From contig JASHRR010001064.1 in the NCBI GenBank assembly GCA_030037185.1, positions 1 to 11,635 on the forward strand: a stretch of 11,635 bases of DNA, given 5' to 3'. The notes beneath the pieces are model-generated. The model did no database searches. It worked only from the letters and a program-made list of their open reading frames with translations, and had not been told where the DNA came from. The position numbers were made by a program, and so were the translations under genes. This stretch comes from Xanthobacteraceae bacterium (GTDB lineage Bacteria; Pseudomonadota; Alphaproteobacteria; Rhizobiales; Xanthobacteraceae). Positions within the stretch are counted from its first letter, which is position 1. Every line of letters starts with the position of its first letter. This document shows, in pieces, positions 1 through 5,347 of this stretch.

Positions 1-561
1 GATCTCGATGTGCCTCCTGAGGAAAACATTGCAGCTCTCGCCAGGGCTAAGGGTGTGAACACCAGCGCGATCACGGCACTCATTCTCGATCGACCGCGGC
101 ATGCCGATCTGATCGCTGCCGTGCGCCGTGCCGGTGCAGCGGTGCGCCTCATAACCGATGGCGATGTCGCGGGGGTAATCCACGCCGCTCAGCCCGAGAC
201 GACCGATATGGATATCTACATGGGCATCGGCGGGGCTCCGGAGGGCGTGCTTGCCGCAGTGGCTCTGCGCTGCGTCGGTGGACAAATGCAGTGCCGGCTC
301 GTGCTTGACACGGTGGAGAAGCGTGAACGCGCTGCGAAAATGGGCATCGAGGTGATAGGCAGAAAATATCGGATCGAGGAGATGGTCAGAGGAGACTGCG
401 TGTTCGCCGCGACTGGCGTGACGAATGGCTCGATGCTGCGAGGGGTAACATTCCGCAATAACTGCATCGAAACTGAGACAGTGGTGATGCGCTCGGCAAC
501 CGGCACGGTGCGCTGGATTAGGGCCGAGCACCAGCGTCACGAGAAGTTTTGGCTCGACTAG
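1..561 (+). CDS. glpX: Fructose-1,6-bisphosphatase class II (GlpX), C-terminal part, 5' truncated by window edge
   Basis: The protein hydrolyses fructose-1,6-bisphosphate to fructose-6-phosphate in the cytoplasm, for gluconeogenesis or the Calvin cycle. The reading frame is open from base 1 (the codons before the GTG at 10 are also in frame), so the true start lies upstream. About 186 residues remain of a family normally near 320-340. GlpX hallmarks in order are an ITDGDVAG segment, the glycine-rich GIGGAPEGVLAA loop, a KMGIE segment, and the FAATGVTNGSMLRGV segment near the C-terminus. These match the sugar-phosphate and metal-binding core of the Li-sensitive phosphatase fold. It ends with TAG at 559-561. 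Seen: the motifs and the open 5' end. Inferred: the gene is intact outside the window. Whether it belongs to a cbb (Calvin) operon or a housekeeping locus cannot be told here. Confidence 0.93.
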   Translation, partial: DLDVPPEENIAALARAKGVNTSAITALILDRPRHADLIAAVRRAGAAVRLITDGDVAGVIHAAQPETTDMDIYMGIGGAPEGVLAAVALRCVGGQMQCRLVLDTVEKRERAAKMGIEVIGRKYRIEEMVRGDCVFAATGVTNGSMLRGVTFRNNCIETETVVMRSATGTVRWIRAEHQRHEKFWLD

Positions 562-567
562 CGGCGG

Positions 568-741
568 ATGGAACGCGGAAGTGCGCGGATGAACGGCCCG
601 ATCACCGGAAGTAACGAAGCCAACAGCACCTCGCTGGAGGTCGCTCTCGTGTACATGCGGCATCCTGAACTTTGGAATGCTCGCGGGGTATGGTTCGGCG
701 GGACCAGCCGAGTCAGGAAGAGACAGCAGCGGGGGAGTTGA
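568..741 (+). CDS. Possible small hypothetical protein, 57 aa
   Basis: An ATG ORF begins two codons after the glpX stop, in the same frame, and ends in TGA at 739-741. The product would be 57 residues, with a polar N-terminal half, a central SLEVALVYMRHPELW stretch and a very basic tail (RVRKRQQRGS). I recognise no family. There is no good Shine-Dalgarno sequence before the ATG; translation could only be by coupling to glpX. Its end overlaps the 722-752 hairpin. It may be a chance ORF or a leftover of decayed DNA. Confidence 0.2.
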   Translation: MERGSARMNGPITGSNEANSTSLEVALVYMRHPELWNARGVWFGGTSRVRKRQQRGS

Positions 742-752
742 GGGCTGCTGTC
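722..752 (+). terminator. GC-rich hairpin downstream of glpX, possible terminator
   Basis: GACAGCAGC (722-730) is the exact reverse complement of GCTGCTGTC (744-752), with a 13-base purine-rich loop. The 9-bp stem is strong but no T-tract follows it, so it is not a canonical intrinsic terminator. It may end or stabilise the glpX transcript, which stops about 160 bases upstream, or it may be unrelated. Confidence 0.3.
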
Positions 753-837
753 GCTAGTCGTTGAGCGCCAACATTTCCCCTAGGTGGATAGGAAACTCGT
801 CGACTGACTCGTTAGGTAGGCCGGCTGACAAAAAGCG

Positions 838-1723
838 GTGAGCATGGCATCGAACCTGGCACAGAGTGTGGAACGGGCGATCAGCAAGCTGAAATTGCTC
901 TGTGATGACGGCGATCTCGGAGTTGCTGAGGCGGTTGCTTGCGGCAATGCAGCGATTCCGGCACTGCGTGAGCTGCTGTTTCAAGGGGCCCCCAGCGGCG
1001 TATTTCAACCGCGCTGTCGAGCGATAGAGGCGTTGGCGTCGCTCAATGCACATAGCGTGCTGATCGAATACCTGAATATCCTCGTCTTGATCGAAGGCAT
1101 GGATGGGGGCCGGAGGGCCGATCCAGCGGAACGTTTGGGCGATGATGCGGTGATCAACGCTGCTGCTGTAGCAGTGGCAGAGGTGCGTGACGAACAGGTG
1201 TTTCAGCTTCTTCGGGAGCTTGGCAAACGGCCGTCCCTCACCAGTGTGATTAGCGCCGGGGTCATTTGGCCGGATCGAGGCGATACCATTGTTGATTAAC
1301 GCGCTTGAGCATGATGCGAGTAGGCCAGTGGCGGAAGAAGCGTTGAAAAAGGTCGGTCGGTCAGCCCGGTCACCGTTGATAGCCTCGGCAACGTCACCGT
1401 TACCGTCGAAAGAACATGAAAGCGTCTCGAGTTTGCGACGGCGCAGGAGCACGCTCCGACTGTTGAAGGAAATCGGCATTTTGCCGCAGATGTGGCCGGA
1501 ACTGCGTTGTCTGATGAGCGATGAGGATGCGAGGATTTCCACGCTTGCCTGCGAGATTGGCGTGCTCAACGCTCATCCAGATGAAAAGTACGATGTCCTC
1601 CGGCGTCTGATCGACCTGTCGGCTGAAGATGACTGGATGGTGCGGGACGACGTAGAGGAGTGCCTCGTCCACTATTTCGAGAGTATGCGATCGGCGGAGG
1701 GGCAGAGGGGCAGGTCGCCATGA
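838..1723 (+). pseudogene. HEAT-repeat protein, split by a one-base frameshift
   Basis: Two ORFs together read as one protein of about 295 residues made of HEAT-like helical pairs. The first runs 838-1299 (GTG 838, or ATG 844, which is equally likely; no clear SD). The second is open from about 1259 to TGA 1721-1723. The first shows NAAIPALRELL and a DDAVINAAAVAVAEV helix. The second contains EAIPLLINALEHDA, AEEALKKVG and DDVEECLVHYF, typical of HEAT/PBS-lyase-like repeats. The repeat rhythm is continuous only if one base is skipped in the GGGG run at 1258-1261, where SVISA joins GSFGRIEAIPLL. HEAT proteins are protein-binding scaffolds; no catalytic motif is seen and the partner is unknown. 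The break could be a real mutation, a sequencing error, or less likely programmed frameshifting. The following ORF starts in an ATGA overlap with this stop. Confidence 0.65.
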
Positions 1724-1951
1724 ACCGCTTCTTCAACCTAACGGACGCCTGCCAAACGCTTCTCGCCACAAATTGGGATCTCGGCAACGTTCATCGCCGG
1801 GCTCCTTGCCGGAGGTTATGCCCCCGGTGAACCGGGCATCGTGCACCGACATGACCGACCCGACCGGCAAAAGGAAATCAGGCTCGGTCAAACCGCCTGG
1901 CCGGATCGGATCCGCACGGTCCGATCGGGCGGTGCTAACATTGGAGTCTAA
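1720..1951 (+). pseudogene. Small membrane protein, probably frameshifted
   Basis: An ATG at 1720 overlaps the stop of the HEAT-repeat gene (ATGA). Read straight, the ORF ends after 36 residues. If one A is skipped in the AAA run at 1770-1772, the frame continues to TAA at 1949-1951. It then gives about 76 residues with one hydrophobic segment (LLATIGISATFIAGLLAGG, residues about 14-32) followed by a charged, Arg/Asp/His-rich tail. The join restores a plausible transmembrane or signal-anchor helix that neither frame has alone. This is the only evidence, so the call is tentative. I recognise no family. The coupling suggests it was made together with the HEAT-repeat protein. This is the second apparent one-base insertion within about 510 bases. 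Confidence 0.35.
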
Positions 1952-2002
1952 GCCTTTGCCCAACGATCTTGGCGAACGCCCAATATTTCGGAGCTGGCCA
2001 GA

Positions 2003-2197
2003 GTGGACGATGGGAGCCGTATCATTTACCGGCAATTGTCGGTGACGCTCTTCTGCCGGCTGACCAAGATCCGCCTGCAGAACATCGGCCGAATGTTTGG
2101 CGCCAACCATCATAGCACGGTCATTCACGCCAAGCACATGATGGGGCTGGATCCTCGATGCTACGGGCCAAGCGAGGCGGATTGGGTCCCTCGCTGA
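2003..2197 (+). CDS. Orphan DnaA domain IV-like DNA-binding protein or fragment
   Basis: The frame is open from 1952 to TGA 2195-2197. The first usable start is GTG 2003, giving 64 residues. The core, from TLFCRLTKIRLQNIGRMFG through HHSTVIHAKHM, matches the helix-turn-helix of DnaA domain IV. There the signature is an IGR-x-FG-x-(R)-DHSTVIHA block that reads the DnaA box. Here the Arg-Asp pair before His is replaced by Ala-Asn-His, so box-specific contacts may be altered. There is no AAA+ ATPase domain in any nearby frame, so it cannot be a full initiator. DnaA-C-like single-domain proteins are known as small HTH regulators and on mobile elements. The codons before GTG 2003 (TPNISELARV) also look protein-like, so the true start may be lost and this may be a fragment. 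Confidence 0.5.
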   Translation: MDDGSRIIYRQLSVTLFCRLTKIRLQNIGRMFGANHHSTVIHAKHMMGLDPRCYGPSEADWVPR

Positions 2198-2301
2198 GTT
2201 GAGACTCTCGATCGAGCCGCGCCGCAAATGCCGGATAGCGCGGCGGCCCGGCGGGATGGCGACGGCACGTTCGTCACAGTCGCGGGAGGGGGCTGATAGT
2301 A

Positions 2302-2529
2302 GTGGGTACTCTTCCAAATTCACACTTGACCATCGCGTTCTTACGCGGCGGTGAGGTGCTCGACGTTCGACCCGCTCCGACCGGAGAACGCGCCGTGAAA
2401 ATCGCCCTGTTGATGCTCGCCAGGATGGACGCACTCCGAAGCGGAGACCGACTGGTCGTAATGGAGGATCGGGACGGCAGGACCCGCGAGACGGGCGACT
2501 TGGATTTCCCGCCGCCGCCGACTGATTAA
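2302..2529 (+). CDS. Small conserved-looking hypothetical protein, 75 aa
   Basis: A GTG start at 2302 is preceded at good distance (9 bases) by the SD-like run GGGAGGGGG at 2284-2292. The 75-residue product is soluble and looks like a compact alpha/beta fold. LTIAFLRGGEVLDVR reads as paired strands, ERAVKIALLMLARM as an amphipathic helix, and GDRLVVMED as a final strand, before an acidic proline-rich tail. There are no cysteines, metal motifs or membrane segments. I know no function. It has the feel of small hypotheticals common in rhizobial genomes, but that is an impression, not a search result. It ends 7 bases before the next ORF, so the two probably form one transcription unit. Confidence 0.55.
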   Translation: MGTLPNSHLTIAFLRGGEVLDVRPAPTGERAVKIALLMLARMDALRSGDRLVVMEDRDGRTRETGDLDFPPPPTD

Positions 2530-2536
2530 GCCGACG

Positions 2537-2800
2537 ATGAGGGATCGGCACGAGCAGCAGTTGCACGATATCGCAGTTGTCTCCCGCATGGCCATCTACT
2601 GGCTCGGCCTGTCGAAGTCTGAGTTCGTTCAGAACCTCCGGAGCATGGTTGCGGAAGACGACAACGCCAAGTCTGCCGACCAAATGCTCCGGACCTTTGG
2701 GCGATCGTGCCGCCTTTTCGCAGCGCGCACCTTAGCCGCACGCGGGGCTGGTTGCGAGCGAGCCCTGCTGGAGTGCGCGTGTTCGGATGTGGGAGGCTGA
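2537..2800 (+). CDS. Small hypothetical protein, 87 aa
   Basis: An ATG at 2537 follows the stop of the 75-aa gene by 7 bases; no separate SD is seen, so translational coupling is likely. The 87-residue product is mostly helical. An HDIAVVSRMAIYWLGLSKSEF segment near residues 9-29 could be a helix-turn-helix-like or protein-interaction helix pair. A basic RTFGRSCRLFAARTLAARG stretch follows, then a cysteine-containing tail. There is no recognised domain. The last 25 or so residues look less regular than the first 60. It may be the partner of the preceding small protein. Confidence 0.45.
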   Translation: MRDRHEQQLHDIAVVSRMAIYWLGLSKSEFVQNLRSMVAEDDNAKSADQMLRTFGRSCRLFAARTLAARGAGCERALLECACSDVGG

Positions 2801-2819
2801 ATCTCGGTGGCCTTACAAT

Positions 2820-2957
2820 ATGAGGCGCGACATTACGAATTTGCGGACGACCGAGCAGGCTCTCTTTGACAAGATTTCAGAGCCTCCACCGCGGCCGTCC
2901 CCCGCGCCACCCTTCAGGTCCACACCGCGGCCCCAGGCACCGACCCAGGTGCGTTGA
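2820..2957 (+). CDS. Possible 45-aa proline-rich ORF or gene remnant
   Basis: An ATG at 2820 opens a 45-codon frame ending in TGA 2955-2957. The first half (ITNLRTTEQALFDKI) looks like a normal helical protein. The second half is proline/arginine-rich (PPPRPSPAPP) and may be low-complexity linker sequence or out-of-frame reading. There is no SD and no known family. It could be the 5' end of a gene whose downstream part has decayed in the next 600 bases. Confidence 0.2.
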   Translation: MRRDITNLRTTEQALFDKISEPPPRPSPAPPFRSTPRPQAPTQVR

Positions 2958-3598
2958 CGGCCAATTCCCCCCCGTGATGAGCTCTCTGCTGCGCCGTTGC
3001 GAGACCTTTATGGATCTGGCTACTAAGGGACGCTGTGAGGGTGGTTAACCGGGCACTCGAACTCGGCACCGGTCCGGAGCAAGGCGAGTTGCTCCGCACC
3101 GCGCTTGAATCCGAGGCACGACGTCTGGGCGAGATCATTCGACTGATGATTGCCGTCGAGTCGGTGCCGCTCGGCAAATTGGTCGCGCAGGTACGACCGT
3201 CCTTCACCATGCCGCCGGGGGCTTCCGATTTGATCGTCGCGAAGGGTCTGGGATGGATGCGGGTGGTGCTCTGGCTGGTGGCGAGGCGGATTCATTGCCG
3301 ACGGCCCTTATCCCCGACGTTTCCAAGGCCTTCCGGGGTCTGCCAGATCGCTGGCTACGCATCGGCTACGTCCGCAAGAAAGACGCGGCTGCCCGCCGCC
3401 AAGCCGGACATGACGACGAAGGAGTGGTTCGATCTCATCAGCAAACGGGCCGCTGGGGTGTATCGAGTCATCAACAACCGCGACAAATCAATCCAATCAG
3501 GCTTGACAGGACATAGGGGCAACCATATTCATGTGCAACATGCTGGCGTTGTCGTCAGCGCGGCGATGGAGTTCGCCTCAAACCGCCTAGACGGCTGA
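2958..3598 (+). pseudogene. Mixed-frame remnant of an unrecognised gene
   Basis: A 187-codon frame (GTG 3035 to TGA 3596-3598) is open, but its protein-like quality moves between frames. Residues translated from 3035 to about 3240 look genuine (GELLRTALESEARRLGEIIR, an amphipathic helix). Between 3253 and about 3400 the frame one base over reads better (LPTALIPDVSKAFRGLPDRW, LRIGYVRKK). After about 3405 the first frame again looks protein-like (TTKEWFDLISKRAAGVYRVI). This pattern suggests a gene carrying compensating or multiple indels. I do not recognise the family. If the 187-aa frame is instead intact it would be a small soluble protein. The stop lies directly before the 3599-3634 hairpin. 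Confidence 0.3.
3503..3531 (+). promoter_or_regulatory. Candidate sigma-70-type promoter for the hyf-like operon
   Basis: A perfect TTGACA (3503-3508) is followed after 17 bases by TATTCA (3526-3531), a poor match to TATAAT. Transcription would start near 3538 and run through the 3599-3634 hairpin into hyfC. It lies inside the decayed ORF, which would be tolerable if that ORF is no longer used. No convincing -24/-12 (sigma-54) element was seen in the 250 bases before hyfC. Confidence 0.25.
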
Positions 3599-3634
3599 TG
3601 ACTCCTTCCATCCGGTTACGGACGAAAGGAGTCA
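3599..3634 (+). promoter_or_regulatory. Hairpin burying a Shine-Dalgarno sequence in the operon leader
   Basis: TGACTCCTT (3599-3607) pairs exactly with AAGGAGTCA (3626-3634). Inside, TCCG (3611-3614) pairs with CGGA (3619-3622) around a GTTA loop, leaving a symmetric 3-by-3 internal loop. The right arm contains AAGGAG (3626-3631), an excellent SD placed 6 bases before the GTG at 3638. In the folded RNA the SD is fully paired. No T-tract follows, so a terminator role is less likely than control of translation; a protein operator (DNA palindrome) is the other option. Confidence 0.45.
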
Positions 3635-3637
3635 CGT

Positions 3638-3718
3638 GTGCCCGCCTCACCCCTGCCAATATCCTTGGCTGACCTGGCGCGCGACGCGGCGACGCTTGCT
3701 GAAAGCGCCTTGGAATGA
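3638..3718 (+). CDS. 26-aa leader ORF coupled to hyfC
   Basis: A GTG at 3638 sits 6 bases after AAGGAG (3626-3631) and opens a 26-codon frame ending in TGA 3716-3718. The stop overlaps the hyfC start as ATGA. hyfC itself has only a weak SD (GAAAG about 10 bases upstream), so translation of this short frame is the natural way to bring ribosomes to it. The peptide (ISLADLARDAATLAESALE) is a plausible short helix. It may be a real leader peptide, or the tail of a gene that once preceded hyfC. Confidence 0.4.
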   Translation: MPASPLPISLADLARDAATLAESALE

Positions 3719-4662
3719 TCGTCCGCGACGTCATCCTTCAAGTTTGTCAGGTACTTACCGTCCTGGCGCTCGCGCCACTGCTACAGGGCACAATTCTGCA
3801 ATTCGAGGAACGCGTACAGCGCGCACAGGGGCCGGGTATTTTTCAGCCCTACCGCGATCTGTGGAAGCTCTTTCACAAACAAATCGTCGTTCCGCAGACT
3901 GCCTCATGGATCTATTGGACAGCTCCGTTTGTTGCCTTTACGGCCATGTTAACGGTGCCCATTTTGATTCCTGTATTGACGGATTTTCCGCTTCCCTTGT
4001 CAGATATGGGCGACATTCTGGGCGGCGGCCTCATTCTCACGCTCGGATCATTCATGATCGTGATTGCCGGACTCGACAGCGGCAGTGCCTACGGCGGCAT
4101 CGGGGCGAGCCGTGCGGTGATGGTTGCCATCCTGGCCGAACCGACCCTCATCCTCGTATTCGTTGGCATCACGCTATTAGCGAAGGCGATGCTGCCATTC
4201 GTGGTCAATCATCTCTTGGTTGGAAACCCCGCCGTCTATTGGAACCCAGCTCATTTGTTCCTGATCGCCGCGTTCTTTACGCTTCTCATCGTGGAAACCG
4301 ACCGCCTCCCGATCCACTCCAGCACGCATATCGAAGTTTACATGATCGATGAGGCGCGCATTCTCGAGTACTCGGGTCCGCTCCTTGCGCTGCTGAAATG
4401 GGCGTCCATGATGAAGCAGTTTATTCTCTACACGATCTTCAGCAACGTGCTCCTCGTGCCGTGGGGATTGTCTCATCAAGGCACGGCTATCGGCGTTGCA
4501 GGGTCGGTCGTGGCGCTGCTCGGCAAATTTCTGCTGGTGCTCGTTGCAGTCGTCATCGTTGAGACGGCGCAGTCGCGGCTAAGGTTTTACCGGTATCAGG
4601 AACTCCTGGCCGCATCATTCGTCTTTGCAATCCTCTCCATCATCGCAACACAGCTCGGCTGA
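3715..4662 (+). CDS. hyfC: Hydrogenase-4 / formate hydrogenlyase membrane subunit HyfC-like (NuoH family)
   Basis: This 315-residue protein anchors the peripheral arm to the membrane and forms the quinone/proton-entry subunit in the complex I superfamily (NuoH/HyfC/HycD). About eight hydrophobic segments are visible. Family marks are QGPGIFQPYRDLWKLF at residues 38-53, GGIGASRAVMVAILAEPT at 127-144 (conserved Glu142), and ETDRLPIHSSTHIEV at 194-208 followed by DEARILEYSGP at 212-222. These acidic loops are the usual proton-path entrance. Length matches HyfC/HycD (about 310-320). The start overlaps the short upstream ORF (ATGA), and hyfE begins 2 bases after its stop. Family assignment is firm. 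Function within a hydrogenase is doubtful because of the large subunit encoded downstream. Confidence 0.92.
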   Translation: MIVRDVILQVCQVLTVLALAPLLQGTILQFEERVQRAQGPGIFQPYRDLWKLFHKQIVVPQTASWIYWTAPFVAFTAMLTVPILIPVLTDFPLPLSDMGDILGGGLILTLGSFMIVIAGLDSGSAYGGIGASRAVMVAILAEPTLILVFVGITLLAKAMLPFVVNHLLVGNPAVYWNPAHLFLIAAFFTLLIVETDRLPIHSSTHIEVYMIDEARILEYSGPLLALLKWASMMKQFILYTIFSNVLLVPWGLSHQGTAIGVAGSVVALLGKFLLVLVAVVIVETAQSRLRFYRYQELLAASFVFAILSIIATQLG

Positions 4663-4664
4663 CC

Positions 4665-5345
4665 ATGCTCGTCACGCATCTTGATCCACTTGCATCATCG
4701 ATTTTCAGCCTCATGGCGATTACCAGCCTCTTGCTTGCATTCGTTATGCTTGGCTCTCGCTGGCTTATCAATTATCTATATGCGTTCGCGGGCGAGTCAT
4801 GGGTCATCGCTATTCTTTCCGCGGCGGTCGGCTTCTACGGCAGTTACCCGGAGCTTTACCTGATAGCGATTCTCACCGCCTTGTTCCGGGGCCTCTTCCT
4901 CCCGTATCTCATTTGGCGGATTATCCGTCGTCTGAACGTTGCGCACGAAATCCACGAAATCCTGCAACCGAGTTCGGCCCTCGTCGTCGGTGCACTCAGC
5001 GTCGTCTTTGCGCTCGTGGTTAGCTATCGCGTTGGTCAATCACTTGACGTTCTCGGCACGGTGGCGGTGCTTGCCATGACCGTCATGCTCTCAATGAAAC
5101 TCATCGGCTTTCTCATGCTGGCTGTGCGTCACGAGGCGCTGAGCCACATTCTCGGGCTCCTGGTCCTCGAAAATGGCATCTTTTTGGGTGCGCAGATTTT
5201 AGTGCCCGGAATGCCTGTCCTTATCGAGATCGTGATCCTCTTTGATCTGCTCATTGTCGTGGCCTGCTTCGGCGTGCTTGTTCAGTACCTGATGGCTCAT
5301 GTGGGCAGCACGAGCAGTCTCGAGCTCAAGCGGTTAGTGGGGTAA
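4665..5345 (+). CDS. hyfE: Hydrogenase-4 component E (HyfE-like, NuoK-related)
   Basis: This 226-residue integral membrane protein has about seven hydrophobic helices. The HyfE family joins extra N-terminal helices to a C-terminal NuoK-like module. The NuoK-like part is seen at residues about 135-212. Glu157 (RHEALSH) and Glu169 (LLVLENGIFLG) sit in successive positions typical of the buried glutamates that carry protons in NuoK, and Glu188 lies in the next helix. Length fits HyfE (about 215-225). The ATG at 4665 is 2 bases after the hyfC stop, and the stop is 2 bases before the hyfF GTG, so it is a core member of the operon. Formate hydrogenlyase-1 (Hyc) has no HyfE, so this points to the Hyf/hydrogenase-4 lineage. 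Confidence 0.9.
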   Translation: MLVTHLDPLASSIFSLMAITSLLLAFVMLGSRWLINYLYAFAGESWVIAILSAAVGFYGSYPELYLIAILTALFRGLFLPYLIWRIIRRLNVAHEIHEILQPSSALVVGALSVVFALVVSYRVGQSLDVLGTVAVLAMTVMLSMKLIGFLMLAVRHEALSHILGLLVLENGIFLGAQILVPGMPVLIEIVILFDLLIVVACFGVLVQYLMAHVGSTSSLELKRLVG

Positions 5346-5347
5346 AC

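Noticed and set aside
754..1569. 271-codon open frame on the complement, spanning the HEAT-gene break
   Set aside because: Its product is rich in Ser, Cys, His and Arg with no domain pattern, while the + strand shows clear HEAT-like helices; it is a shadow ORF.
1904..1926. Inverted repeat GATCGGA / TCCGATC with a 9-base loop
   Set aside because: Only 7 bp, in GATC/CGG-rich DNA where such matches occur by chance; no T-tract or start follows at a useful distance.
1733..2683. 316-codon open frame on the complement
   Set aside because: It is Arg/Pro-rich with no motif, is antisense to the DnaA-like HTH and the small tandem genes, and looks like a GC-driven open frame.
3636..3714. Sigma-54 (-24/-12) promoter before hyfC, suggested by a TGGCGC...TTGCT pattern
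   Set aside because: The spacing between the GG and GC elements is far too long for the sigma-54 consensus.
3636..4352. 238-codon + frame starting at GTG 3636, sharing the SD of the leader ORF
   Set aside because: It overlaps hyfC in another frame over most of its length and reads as Arg/His-rich nonsense; hyfC is the real gene.
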